This document shows, one piece after another, positions 15,122 through 22,219 of a stretch of DNA of 23,290 nt; the first letter of the stretch is position 1, and the number at the start of each line of letters is the position of its first letter. Below the pieces are notes generated by a model, which saw only the letters and a list, made by a program, of their open reading frames with translations, searched no databases and was not told the origin of the DNA. The translations under genes were made by a program, and so were the position numbers. The DNA is taken from positions 1-23,290 of the forward strand of contig JBKOWM010000065.1 in NCBI GenBank assembly GCA_046724395.1. The letters run 5' to 3'. The DNA comes from DATAEU01 sp046724395 (lineage in GTDB: Bacteria > Actinomycetota > UBA4738 > HRBIN12).

Positions 15122-15559
15122 TCAGCTGCGTTGACCCGTACGGAGATCCATCCAGTTCGACTCCATCGCGACGTAGCGCTGCCAGGCCTGCCTCCACCCG
15201 TCGTCGGACCGCGGGAACCGCTCCAAGGGTTGCGCCGGGGCCTGTCGATCCCAAATTCCGAAATGGTCGCCGGCATACCCGAGCAAATACCGCTCGCCCG
15301 AATGCGTGAACTCAACACGGTCGCCCGGGGCGGCCGGCGCGCGGTCCCCCTGGCTCGAGCCCGCGTACCCGCCCGTCGTCTGCGTTGCGATCGGCTGCGT
15401 CATCGCGGCGGACGAGGGTTCGCTCGGCGTCGTCTCGACGACGCCGGCAGGCGGTCTCTCGGCGCCCGCGGGCGGCTCGGAGACGAGCCAGGACAAGCAC
15501 CACCGGCACTTGATGGCCTCGTCCTTGATCTCCTCGGCGCAGTAGGGACAGTTCTTCAT
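15122..15559 (-). CDS. Zinc-ribbon protein with a C-terminal domain of unknown function
   Basis: A 145-residue soluble protein not assigned to a named function. The N-terminus is a zinc ribbon of the UPF0547 type (C4, C7, C18, C21; CPYCAEEIKDEAIKCRWC). A Pro/Ala/Thr-rich linker follows, then about 65 residues with an aromatic pattern (HFGIWDRQ, then GWRQAWQRYVAME) that I have seen in other actinobacterial hypothetical proteins but cannot name. The domain layout suggests a small adaptor that binds protein or nucleic acid. The ATG at 15559 is well fixed: a TAGGCT box ends 6 bases before it. It lies 9 bp after the amidohydrolase stop on the same strand, and its -10 box includes that stop codon. 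Confidence 0.75.
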   Translation of the reverse strand: MKNCPYCAEEIKDEAIKCRWCLSWLVSEPPAGAERPPAGVVETTPSEPSSAAMTQPIATQTTGGYAGSSQGDRAPAAPGDRVEFTHSGERYLLGYAGDHFGIWDRQAPAQPLERFPRSDDGWRQAWQRYVAMESNWMDLRTGQRS

Positions 15560-15565
15560 GACGTG

Positions 15566-15571
15566 AGCCTA
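15566..15571 (-). promoter_or_regulatory. Candidate -10 box (TAGGCT) of the zinc-ribbon gene, containing the upstream stop codon
   Basis: Minus-strand TAGGCT ends 6 bases before the ATG at 15559. Its first three bases are the TAG stop of the amidohydrolase gene (15569-15571), so the promoter and the end of the upstream gene are fused. Confidence 0.55.
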
Positions 15572-16858
15572 GCCTTTCCGGTCGACCTGGGTCTCGTCGT
15601 CCACCGCATGCCCGTCGAGCTTCATCACTCGTCCGCCTTTCATGACGAACGAGACGCGGGCGAGCCGCTCGAGATCGCCCAGGACATCCCCCTCGGCGGC
15701 GACCACATCGGCGACGCGTCCCGGAGCGATCGCGCCGACGCGGTCCTGCCATCCCATCATCTGCGCAGCGATCAACGTGGCGCTCTGGATCGCCCCCATC
15801 GGCGTCATCCCGAGGTTGACCATGTACGGGAATTGCCGAGCGTTCATCCCGTGGGGATAGATGCCGCTGTCGGTTCCGTAGGCGATCCGGACGCCCGCCT
15901 CGACCGCCTTGCGGAACCCCTCGCGCTGCGCATCGGTCGTCTCGTCGTTCTTCCGCAGGATCTCTTCGGGCCATCCATGACGGCGACCGACATCGGCGAT
16001 CCAGTCTCCGTTGAAGATGTCGGCGACGAGGTACGTTCCGCGCTCGGCCATGAGATCGATGGCCTCATCGTCCATCAGCGAGCCGTGCTCGATCGACCGG
16101 ACGCCGGCGCGAACGGCGCGCCTGATCCCCTCGGCCCCATGAGCGTGAGCCGCGACGTACACGCCGTACATCGCCGCCTCGTCGACGGCCGCGCGGACCT
16201 CGGCCTCACTGAACTCCGGCGCGCCGGGCATCGTGCCGCGCGTCATGACGGCGCCGGTCGCGATGACCTTGATGAGATCGGCGCCGCCGTGGAGGATCTC
16301 GCGAACGCGCTGACGCACCTCGTCGACGGAGTTCGCCACCCCGAATCGGAGCTCGCGCGGGACCGCGACGTCGGGTGCGACCGGCGGGATGTCGCCCCCG
16401 CCGCCCGAGACCGTGACGTAGGCGCCGGCGCATTGCATGCGCGGCCCGATGCACCAGCCGGCCTCGATCGCCTCGCGCAGCGCGACGTCGACATGCGCCC
16501 GGAAGGTCCCGACGTCGCGTACGGTGGTGAACCCTGCGAGCAGCGTCAGGCGAGCGTTCCGCACGCCGGTCAGCGCTTCCTGGGCGCCAGTCCGCCCCAG
16601 CAACAGCGCGTAGTCGACGCTTCCGCTCTCGTCCTCGTCGCGGCCGATCAAGTGTGCGTGGGAATCGATCAGCCCGGGCATCACGGTGTGACGCGAGAGA
16701 TCGATCACGCGATCACCGTCGTCGTATGCACCCTGGTCCGGCCGGACCGATTCGACATTCCCCCCGCGAATGGCGATGACCTGTGCGCGGCGCGCCTCGC
16801 CGGCCTCCACGTCGATCAGCGTTCCGGCCCGGATCAGCGTACGGTCGTTCCCCGCCAT
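15569..16858 (-). CDS. Metal-dependent amidohydrolase (imidazolonepropionase / Xaa-Pro dipeptidase-like)
   Basis: A 429-residue cytoplasmic hydrolase of the amidohydrolase superfamily. Relatives hydrolyse C-N bonds, for example in Xaa-Pro dipeptides or cyclic imides; the exact substrate is not predictable. The full binuclear metal site is visible: H67 and H69 (DSHAHL), probable carboxylated K197 (DLIKVIATG), H238 (AAHAHG), H258 (SIEHGS) and D330 (YGTDSG). The N-terminal small beta domain and the C-terminal VGAIAPGRVADVV are also typical. There is no signal peptide. The ATG at 16858 matches the family start and has a TATCCT box 9 bases before it. Downstream, the zinc-ribbon gene follows after 9 bp. 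Confidence 0.9.
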   Translation of the reverse strand: MAGNDRTLIRAGTLIDVEAGEARRAQVIAIRGGNVESVRPDQGAYDDGDRVIDLSRHTVMPGLIDSHAHLIGRDEDESGSVDYALLLGRTGAQEALTGVRNARLTLLAGFTTVRDVGTFRAHVDVALREAIEAGWCIGPRMQCAGAYVTVSGGGGDIPPVAPDVAVPRELRFGVANSVDEVRQRVREILHGGADLIKVIATGAVMTRGTMPGAPEFSEAEVRAAVDEAAMYGVYVAAHAHGAEGIRRAVRAGVRSIEHGSLMDDEAIDLMAERGTYLVADIFNGDWIADVGRRHGWPEEILRKNDETTDAQREGFRKAVEAGVRIAYGTDSGIYPHGMNARQFPYMVNLGMTPMGAIQSATLIAAQMMGWQDRVGAIAPGRVADVVAAEGDVLGDLERLARVSFVMKGGRVMKLDGHAVDDETQVDRKG

Positions 16859-16867
16859 GGCTGCCGA

Positions 16868-16873
16868 AGGATA
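16868..16873 (-). promoter_or_regulatory. Candidate -10 box (TATCCT) of the amidohydrolase gene
   Basis: Minus-strand TATCCT, 9 bases before the ATG at 16858, located just after the terminator of the gene upstream. Confidence 0.45.
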
Positions 16874-16893
16874 TCGGCGGCGCGACCCGGCCT

Positions 16894-16940
16894 GCAGAAA
16901 ATGAACGCGGCCGCGACCCGTTCCGGTCGCGGCCGCGTTC
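16894..16940 (-). terminator. Strong intrinsic terminator: perfect 16-bp stem with T-rich tail
   Basis: Bases 16903-16918 pair perfectly with 16925-16940 around a 6-base loop. On the minus strand the stem is followed by ATTTTCTGC. It terminates the membrane-protein gene whose stop is at 16951 and separates it from the amidohydrolase promoter. Confidence 0.85.
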
Positions 16941-16950
16941 CCGTGCCGAA

Positions 16951-17511
16951 TCAAGTGGCCTCGCGCAGGTCCTCTCCGGTCGGCTCCTCGACTAGGCGCT
17001 CGAACAGCGCCCGGTAGTGGACCATCGCTTGGCGAAGGTCCTCGGTCTCGGCCTGCCCGTTTGCAGAGCGCACCGAGATGTCGTGCCCCGACCGATAGTC
17101 GCCCACGACCTCGGGGTGATCCACCGAGATGTCGGCGGCCCGCTGATCGAACTCGTCCATCGGATATCCGCGCTCGCGCATGACCTGCGTGACGAGGGTG
17201 TCGGCGCGTCCGACCGCGGCGGCCGGATCGTCGACGAACGCCGCCTGAACGGCGCGCCACTCCTCGGCGTACCGCTGTCGGGACTCGCCGGCGAGCGGCC
17301 GGATGTCGAGGTCGGCCCGCCGGCGGCGACGGCGCTCGAGCTCAGACTCGGCGTCTCGCGCGTCGCCCGTCTCTTCCACCGTCCGGTCGTACTCGGGACC
17401 GAACTGCTGACGCAAACTCTCCGTACGGCGGCGTCGCATCGCGGCCCAGATCGCCAGAGCCACCGCGACGACGATGACGATCGCGACGACCACCCAGACC
17501 CATGCTGGCAT
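16951..17511 (-). CDS. Membrane-anchored protein of unknown function (conserved C-terminal domain)
   Basis: A 186-residue protein I do not recognise by name. It opens with a single hydrophobic helix (about residues 3-24), followed by a run of arginines (MRRRR), so the long C-terminal part probably faces the cytoplasm. Residues about 55-66 are a charged stretch (ERRRRRRAD); the rest includes SRQRYAEEWRAVQAAFVDDP, VMRERGYPMDEFDQRAADIS and VDHPEVVGDYR, a pattern I recall from many actinobacterial hypothetical proteins. The ATG at 17511 is chosen because GGAAGGAGG lies just before it; an upstream in-frame start lacks support. It is a monocistronic unit ending in a strong terminator. Function is not known; a stress-related role is a guess. 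Confidence 0.8.
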   Translation of the reverse strand: MPAWVWVVVAIVIVVAVALAIWAAMRRRRTESLRQQFGPEYDRTVEETGDARDAESELERRRRRRADLDIRPLAGESRQRYAEEWRAVQAAFVDDPAAAVGRADTLVTQVMRERGYPMDEFDQRAADISVDHPEVVGDYRSGHDISVRSANGQAETEDLRQAMVHYRALFERLVEEPTGEDLREAT

Positions 17512-17661
17512 CGTCGTCCTCCTTCCTCCGTCTCTCTCCTCGTTCTCCGCCGACCCCGACGAAGCGGCCGGCCTAGTGAGCGTTTCCCGATTCGAGCTCG
17601 TCCTATTCCCGTGCAAGGCCAGGCGGCCGAGGCGGGGCTGAGGCGGACGGTGGCGACGGCC

Positions 17662-17689
17662 CTGACACGGGGCGGCGCCTGGCTATGCT
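17662..17689 (+). promoter_or_regulatory. Candidate sigma-70-type promoter of the RibD/DHFR-like gene
   Basis: CTGACA (17662-17667) and TATGCT (17684-17689) with 16-bp spacing resemble a -35/-10 pair, better than most in this window. It would leave a leader of about 135 nt before 17830. The remaining 17512-17829 gap has no other clear feature. Confidence 0.45.
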
Positions 17690-17829
17690 CACGGTGTTCG
17701 TCGGGGGCACGACATCGCCAACGCGGGCTGTGTTCGGGGGGTGAATGGTCGGACGGACTCTGCTACGAGCGATGAGATCGGCGCCGAGGTCTCGTCTACG
17801 ACAAGACCCAGCGAGAAGGGAACTGCACC

Positions 17830-18444
17830 ATGAAGCTGACGACTGTCACGATCGTCACCGTCGACGGGGTGATGCAGGGACTCGGCGGACCGGACGAGGA
17901 CCGCAGGGGCGGATTCGAGCGCGGCGGATGGGTCACGGCCGCGCGCGACAACGAGGGCATGACGTTTCTCAACCAGGTCTACCAGCGCGCCGACGCGTTC
18001 CTGTTCGGCCGGCGGACCTACGAGATCTTTGCCGGCTCCTGGGGAGCGTGGCCCGACCCGGGCGACAGCCCGATCTGGACGGCATTGAACACGCAGCCCA
18101 AGTACGTCGCATCGACCACGCTCACCGAACCGCGCTGGGCGAACACGACCGTCCTCTCCGGAGACGTCGCGGCGGCCATCGGCGAGCTGAAAGCCAAGCC
18201 GGCGGGTGAACTGCAGGTGCACGGCAGTGGCCGCCTGGTCCGCTGGCTGTTCGACAACCAGCTTGTCGACGAAATCACCCTGCTCACGGTGCCGGTGGTC
18301 GTCGGCCAGGGCACGCGGCTATTCGCCGACACCGGCCCGGACATAGCCCTTGACCTGGTCGACTCGCAAGTTACCCCGAAGGGGGTAACGATCCAGGTCT
18401 ACCGGCCCATCGGGCGCCCGCAGTACGCACACGCCACCGTGTGA
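17830..18444 (+). CDS. RibD C-terminal / dihydrofolate-reductase-fold family protein
   Basis: A 204-residue protein of the RibD-C/DHFR-like family (YwjB/YyaP type). The fold binds NADPH and reduces small substrates, but most such stand-alone members have no known substrate and are not the folate enzyme. Seen: the N-terminal strand with TVDGVMQG, ADAFLFGRRTYEIF after the first helix, LQVHGSGRLVRWLFDNQLVDE, and the C-terminal LTVPVVVGQGTRLF. The ATG at 17830 is supported by AGAAGGG 9 bases upstream. It is monocistronic, followed by a decayed transposase fragment. Base composition starts to fall around here. Confidence 0.87.
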   Translation: MKLTTVTIVTVDGVMQGLGGPDEDRRGGFERGGWVTAARDNEGMTFLNQVYQRADAFLFGRRTYEIFAGSWGAWPDPGDSPIWTALNTQPKYVASTTLTEPRWANTTVLSGDVAAAIGELKAKPAGELQVHGSGRLVRWLFDNQLVDEITLLTVPVVVGQGTRLFADTGPDIALDLVDSQVTPKGVTIQVYRPIGRPQYAHATV

Positions 18445-18458
18445 CATAGGTGCCGCGG

Positions 18459-18612
18459 TCAGTGAGTGTCGTGGTGGTTATGTCGGCTTTCGGCGAGGCG
18501 GTCGAGTTCGTCGATCACATGTCGCCGCCCAGTCGAGCGCAACATCATCGGGCGCCGAAGCATTCACGGGTGTGTTCATCCACTGCAGGACACTCTTGAT
18601 CGGTCGGCCGAC
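18459..18612 (-). pseudogene. Decayed transposase fragment (IS3/IS481-type DDE integrase core)
   Basis: No intact ORF exists, but the minus strand holds, in three different frames and in the right order, pieces that resemble an IS3-group transposase: GRPIKSV, then AVDEHTRECFGAR (compare the conserved VVDEFTRECLAI), then STGRRHVIDELDRLAESR. The match to the DDE-core region between the first Asp and the second is good, but several frameshifts or stops break it and both ends are missing. No terminal inverted repeats are seen. It lies between the RibD/DHFR-like gene and the cyclic-nucleotide-binding gene in a relatively A+T-rich patch. The call is by pattern only. Confidence 0.55.
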
Positions 18613-18637
18613 GGTGCTGACGTCGCTCTGAGTTCCC

Positions 18638-18643
18638 TAAGAT
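18638..18643 (+). promoter_or_regulatory. Candidate -10 box (TAAGAT) of the cyclic-nucleotide-binding gene
   Basis: TAAGAT lies 26 bases before the ATG at 18670, giving a short leader with a GAGAGGCG-type ribosome binding site. No good -35 is visible. Confidence 0.4.
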
Positions 18644-18669
18644 GTCCAAACAGCCGATTGCGAGAGGCG

Positions 18670-19089
18670 ATGGACGACACGGTCGAACTGCTCGGATCCG
18701 TCCCGCTGTTCGGGAGTCTCTCGATGCAAGAGCTGGGGCAGATCCGGAACTCTGGTCGGGAAATCGAGTTCCGCGCCGGAACGGACATCGTTCGGGAGGC
18801 CGGTCAGGACGCGGACTTTTACCTGATCCTGAATGGAGAGGCGACGGTATGGGTTCAAGGGCGACACCGACAGACCCTCAGCCCCGGCGACCACTTCGGT
18901 GAGATGTCGGTCCTGGACGGAGGTCCCCGCAGCGCGACGGTGAGGGCTGAAGAGCAGGTGCGCGTCCTCCGGCTGAGTCGCTGGAGCTTCCTCGCCCTCC
19001 TCGACGAGCACGGGGCAATCGGCCGAAAGCTCTTGGTCGAGCTCTCGAGCCGGCTCCGGGCCGCCGAAGGAGCGCTCGTCCACTGGTAA
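18670..19089 (+). CDS. Stand-alone cyclic-nucleotide-binding domain protein
   Basis: A 139-residue protein made of one cAMP/cGMP-binding domain (CAP_ED). The phosphate-binding cassette is clear: FGEMS (76-80) and PRSAT (86-90), with E78 and R87 as the expected ribose and phosphate contacts. The N-terminal helix (VELLGSVPLFGSLSMQEL) is typical of the family. There is no helix-turn-helix after it, unlike CRP, and no kinase or channel domain, so it is probably a small sensor or adaptor. The ATG at 18670 is preferred: homology begins here and a purine-rich site precedes it; an open frame upstream runs through the transposase remnant. It converges with the membrane gene (22-bp gap). Two cyclases in the window could supply its ligand, though the link is unproven. 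Confidence 0.88.
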   Translation: MDDTVELLGSVPLFGSLSMQELGQIRNSGREIEFRAGTDIVREAGQDADFYLILNGEATVWVQGRHRQTLSPGDHFGEMSVLDGGPRSATVRAEEQVRVLRLSRWSFLALLDEHGAIGRKLLVELSSRLRAAEGALVHW

Positions 19090-19111
19090 GGAGTCGTCGC
19101 CCGCCGGACTC

Positions 19112-19642
19112 CTAGCGACCGTCTGCTTCGCGGGCGCGTGCGGCCCCGACTGTGACGAGCAGATCCCACGTGTTGCGTAAGGAGACGAACAGCAGGACCA
19201 CCGTTACGACCCAAAGCCAACCGAGACCGGCGGTCTCCTCGGTCGCCCGAATGAGGGCACCCGCCAGAATCACGCCGAAGTAGGCGACGAAGCTCAGGAC
19301 GAATCGCAGCAGGAGTTGATACGTCTTGAGCGTCCGCGTCCGGCTCCGCACGGCCGCGCCGGGGCTCGGTGCGACGATGCCCAAGCTGACGACGCCCGCG
19401 GCCATCAGTTGCGTGCCGAGAGCTGATGACGCCTGCCGGATGAGAACGAACAGAGAGAGGAAGAGCGTCAGCCCGAAGTTCGCCAGCGTGATTCTTGCGA
19501 GGCTGCGCACATCGGGCCGCGACACGATCACCGGTAGATGTAGTGCGAGCCCGACGAACAGAAGTCCGACGAGCGTCGCCGCGGCCGTTCCAGCCACGAT
19601 GTAGAAATCGTGCCAGCGCTCAACGATCACTTGGTACGGCAC
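19112..19642 (-). CDS. Small four-helix membrane protein of unknown function
   Basis: A 176-residue integral membrane protein. About four hydrophobic segments are seen (IVAGTAAATLVGLLFVGLAL; LANFGLTLFLSLFVLI; FVLSFVAYFGVILAGALI; GWLWVVTVVLLFVSLR), with a basic cytoplasmic-looking loop. The opening ERWHDFYIVAGTAAATLVG recalls a group of actinobacterial hypothetical proteins. The start is uncertain: GTG at 19642 is the best candidate, with no ribosome binding site and no TAnnnT box at the usual spacing; a GAGACT sits 7 bases upstream. It diverges from the Rieske gene (75 bp) and converges with the cyclic-nucleotide-binding gene. Confidence 0.65.
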   Translation of the reverse strand: MPYQVIVERWHDFYIVAGTAAATLVGLLFVGLALHLPVIVSRPDVRSLARITLANFGLTLFLSLFVLIRQASSALGTQLMAAGVVSLGIVAPSPGAAVRSRTRTLKTYQLLLRFVLSFVAYFGVILAGALIRATEETAGLGWLWVVTVVLLFVSLRNTWDLLVTVGAARAREADGR

Positions 19643-19703
19643 GCAGATGAGTCTCGCACGGAGAGAGGAAGAGCTATCGGCGGACTTTCTTGCGCCGGAA
19701 CGG

Positions 19704-19709
19704 TAGCAT
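19704..19709 (+). promoter_or_regulatory. Candidate -10 box (TAGCAT) of the Rieske gene
   Basis: TAGCAT followed by 8 bases and the GTG at 19718. Confidence 0.45.
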
Positions 19710-19717
19710 CGCGCGTC

Positions 19718-20047
19718 GTGGGCGATGGGTGGATCCCGATCGGCGCGCTCGTCGACATGCCCGACGGCAAGCCGGCCAAAGTCTCGTTGGACGGGGCCGA
19801 TCTCCTGGTGCTTAGGCGCGGCGAGGACGTGCTCGTTGTCTCTAACCGCTGCACGCACCAGGGCGCACCGCTCCACCGAGGCGCCCTTCACTCGACCGGA
19901 AGCCTCGTGACGATTGCATGCCCAGCGCACGGCAGCATGTTCTCGCTCGCCGACGGCCGCGTTCTTCGCGGTCCAGCGACGAGCAGGCTGCCCGCGTACG
20001 AGGCACGGGTGAACGGTGAGATCCTCGAGATCCGGGAGCGTCAGTGA
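19718..20047 (+). CDS. Rieske [2Fe-2S] ferredoxin-like protein
   Basis: A 109-residue soluble single-domain electron carrier. The cluster ligands are clear: C45 and H47 in CTHQGAPLHRG, then C68 and H71 in CPAHGSMFSLADG. The length fits stand-alone Rieske ferredoxins (NirD/BphF type) that pass electrons to oxygenases; no oxygenase is in the window, so the partner is unknown. The GTG at 19718 is chosen because the fold begins there (GDGWIPIGALVDMPDG) and TAGCAT lies 8 bases upstream; an earlier in-frame ATG would overlap the divergent membrane gene. It converges with the tandem GNAT gene. Confidence 0.88.
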   Translation: MGDGWIPIGALVDMPDGKPAKVSLDGADLLVLRRGEDVLVVSNRCTHQGAPLHRGALHSTGSLVTIACPAHGSMFSLADGRVLRGPATSRLPAYEARVNGEILEIRERQ

Positions 20048-20146
20048 AGGATCCGATCGCGAGACTGCGTACCGTACCGCGGTCCCGTCGGGAAACGACA
20101 CTCGCCACGCCCGAGAGACGAATGACGGAGGCAGAGCGCAGACGAG

Positions 20147-21112
20147 TCAACTCGCCTCGACGTCCCGGCCGAGCTCTGCCGCCTCCGGGGTCCCCTTGTC
20201 GAAGAAGTCGTATCGACGGTGGACGCTCATGCCCACACCCTCGTACAAGGCGACGGCGCCGTGCACGTTCTGGGCGTCGACCTGCAACCTGACCTCGGGC
20301 ATGCCGCGGCTGGCCAACTCGGCGAACGAGCGATGAAGCAGCGCCTTGCCGATCCCGCGACCGCGCCACTCCTTCAGGACGCCGAGGGTGCCCACGTATC
20401 CACATGTCTGGAACAGGAACGGCACGACGAAGCCGACCGTCCGTTTGTCAGTCTCGGCTAGGAAGGCGAGCGATGGATCCCAGTCCTCGCCGTGCAGCTC
20501 TTCATTGAAGCTCTCGAACGACATCGGGCGAAACCCCCAGTGCTCGGCGAACGAGGCCTGATCGACCTCGAACAGCGCCCGCTCGTCCGCCTCCTTGTAC
20601 CGCCGGATCGTTATCCCGGCCGGAGGCTTCCCTGGATCCTCGTCGGACTCGAGATCCATTCGCATCGTGTATCCGGAGCGGACCTGAACGTATCGTCGCG
20701 AGCGGAGGAGGTCCTGTGTTTGTCCGTCGGCGTCGGCCGCGACGACTCGCACGCCTTCGGATCCACGGTCGCTCGCCACGCCCTCGCCCCACGCCAACAA
20801 CCACGACCCGATGCCGCGACGGCGGTAGTTGGGGTGGACTCGGATGGAAAGGTCGAGCGGGCCGCCGCCCTCATCCGGGTGCCTCCAGATGGCCTCACCG
20901 TAGCCGATGACGGCGTCGACGTCCCGCAGGATCCTGGTGTCGCGTTCCAGGTTGGTGCTCGGCAGGTTCCAGGTCCACGTCAACTCCTCGCGGACCGGTT
21001 CCGTCGGAAGCCCAAGTGCCCGGTCTGCGGTCTCAATCAGTGCGACGATGTCGTCGAGATCAGTCGCCCTTACGGATCCCGTGTCGAAGCCACTCAGAAC
21101 AGGACTATCCAT
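20147..21112 (-). CDS. Tandem GNAT acetyltransferase (MshD-like layout)
   Basis: A 321-residue protein with two GNAT folds. Acetyl-CoA-binding motif A appears twice: VHPNYRRRGIGSWLLAWGE near residue 110 and GVLKEWRGRGIGKALLHRS near residue 265. This tandem layout is like mycothiol synthase MshD, which transfers acetyl to the mycothiol precursor, but the match is by layout only and many tandem GNATs have other substrates. The ATG at 21112 is supported by a TATCGT box 7 bases before it; the open frame upstream begins with a TTG and lacks support. It converges with the Rieske gene across 99 bp that shows no feature. Confidence 0.82.
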   Translation of the reverse strand: MDSPVLSGFDTGSVRATDLDDIVALIETADRALGLPTEPVREELTWTWNLPSTNLERDTRILRDVDAVIGYGEAIWRHPDEGGGPLDLSIRVHPNYRRRGIGSWLLAWGEGVASDRGSEGVRVVAADADGQTQDLLRSRRYVQVRSGYTMRMDLESDEDPGKPPAGITIRRYKEADERALFEVDQASFAEHWGFRPMSFESFNEELHGEDWDPSLAFLAETDKRTVGFVVPFLFQTCGYVGTLGVLKEWRGRGIGKALLHRSFAELASRGMPEVRLQVDAQNVHGAVALYEGVGMSVHRRYDFFDKGTPEAAELGRDVEAS

Positions 21113-21119
21113 GAACTGA

Positions 21120-21125
21120 ACGATA
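21120..21125 (-). promoter_or_regulatory. Candidate -10 box (TATCGT) of the tandem GNAT gene
   Basis: Minus-strand TATCGT, 7 bases before the ATG at 21112; no ribosome binding site is present. Confidence 0.55.
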
Positions 21126-21373
21126 GATCGTCCCGACGTTGCTCGGTAGACCTCGTGCAACGGAATCGGTCTTTCGGTGGAGGGTGCGTGACGCCCAGGG
21201 GTTCCGAGGAATCCAGCTTGATCCGAACCGTGTCGTCACCTGAATGTACGAGTCGCGGGTCGGTGCGTCCACAGGCGGTGCACCCTCTCAACCGGCCGAC
21301 AACCTTCCACATGCATAGAGCCGCATCGTTGCCTTGATCTGCTGCTGACGAACGTCTGCAACTTGGACCGGAG

Positions 21374-21391
21374 CGTTTGCGATCGCAAGCG
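21374..21391. promoter_or_regulatory. Palindrome upstream of the RimJ/RimL-like gene
   Basis: TTGCGATCGCAA (21377-21388) is a perfect 12-bp palindrome, extended to 18 bp (CGT...GCG) with one mismatched pair. It sits 59 bp before the TAAACT box; an operator role is a guess. Confidence 0.35.
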
Positions 21392-21449
21392 ACTCGAGAA
21401 GGAGCGGCGAGCACGCCGGGACTCGGGAGAAGACTCGAGCCGCGGTGCC

Positions 21450-21455
21450 TAAACT
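21450..21455 (+). promoter_or_regulatory. Candidate -10 box (TAAACT) of leaderless RimJ/RimL-like gene
   Basis: TAAACT followed by 6 bases and the ATG at 21462; no ribosome binding site. Confidence 0.6.
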
Positions 21456-21461
21456 GGCCGC

Positions 21462-22010
21462 ATGCTCGGGATACAAGCGGACGGAGAGGTGTCGCTACGG
21501 CTTCACGAGGAGCGGCATGCGGAGGAGCTCTTTAGGCTCGTCGACGAGAACCGCGCTCACCTTCGCCCATGGCTTCCCTGGGTCGATGCAAACAAGTCCC
21601 CGGAGGACACGCGGGAGTTCATCCGGCAAATGCTCGTAAGGCTTTCCGACGGCAGGGAGTACGGCTTCGGCATCCTGTATCGAGGGACGTTGGTGGGAGC
21701 CGTCGGGCTCGACGTCGCCAAACAGACAAGGGAGGCCGAGGTTGGGTATTGGCTCTCCGAAGACGCCCAGGGACGGGGAATCGTGTCCCGAGCGACGCAA
21801 GCCCTTGTGCACTTCTCCTTCGAGGACCTTGGGCTGAACGTCGTCGTCGTCAAGTGCGCCAAGGACAACGTCAGGAGTCGTGCGATCCCTGAACGGCTCG
21901 GTTTCACCTTGGAGGCGACGCTTCGCGAGCGCGAAGTCCGCGGTCAGGACCAGATCGTCTACTCGCTGTTCAGGTCGGAGTGGGAACGACCTGAGCGCCA
22001 CGTCATCTAG
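21462..22010 (+). CDS. RimJ/RimL-family GNAT N-acetyltransferase
   Basis: A 182-residue acetyltransferase of the ribosomal-protein-serine type (RimL/YdaF-like). These transfer acetyl from acetyl-CoA to protein N-termini or small amines; the actual substrate is unknown. Seen: N-terminal LRLHEERHAEELFRLVDENR, then HLRPWLPWVD, motif A region EVGYWLSEDAQGRGIVSRAT, and ARSRAIPERLGF-like ending (VRSRAIPERLGFTLEATLRE). The ATG at 21462 is fixed by the TAAACT box 6 bases upstream. It is monocistronic and followed after 91 bp by tRNA-Arg. Confidence 0.9.
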   Translation: MLGIQADGEVSLRLHEERHAEELFRLVDENRAHLRPWLPWVDANKSPEDTREFIRQMLVRLSDGREYGFGILYRGTLVGAVGLDVAKQTREAEVGYWLSEDAQGRGIVSRATQALVHFSFEDLGLNVVVVKCAKDNVRSRAIPERLGFTLEATLREREVRGQDQIVYSLFRSEWERPERHVI

Positions 22011-22101
22011 ACTCGAGGATGCCTACTGAACAGCCACGCGGTGAAGTCCTCCAGCTGTCGGAGTGGTGCGGGCCGCAAGCCGGACGTTTCCGCAGGGTAG
22101 A

Positions 22102-22175
22102 GCGCCGGTAGCTCAGTCGGACAGAGCGGCTGCCTTCTAAGCAGCGGGTCGGAGGTTCGAGTCCTCCCCGGCGCA
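22102..22175 (+). tRNA. tRNA-Arg (anticodon UCU)
   Basis: Cloverleaf: acceptor GCGCCGG/CCGGCGC, D-arm GCTC-GAGC, anticodon stem GCTGC/GCAGC with loop CTTCTAA (anticodon TCT), and T-arm GGAGG-TTCGAGT-CCTCC. The discriminator is A; CCA is not encoded. It is 74 nt. It reads AGA and AGG, rare codons in such a G+C-rich genome. A clear promoter is not visible. Confidence 0.97.
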
Positions 22176-22219
22176 CTTCTCTGACGACGTGTCTCTACGC
22201 TCGGGCACGCGGAGGAGTT

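Larger units (their letters stand above)
21113..21449. other. 337-bp divergent intergenic region without a credible gene
   Basis: Between the two GNAT genes. It contains the -10 box of the tandem GNAT gene, a palindrome at 21374-21391 and repeated ACTCG-type motifs near 21390-21440, and ends at the TAAACT promoter of the RimJ/RimL-like gene. Short open frames exist on both strands, but none has a start signal or a family resemblance I trust. Confidence 0.6.

Noticed and set aside
15131..17017. 628-codon plus-strand frame opposite the amidohydrolase and zinc-ribbon genes
   Set aside because: Antisense mirror of coding sequence with no domain pattern.
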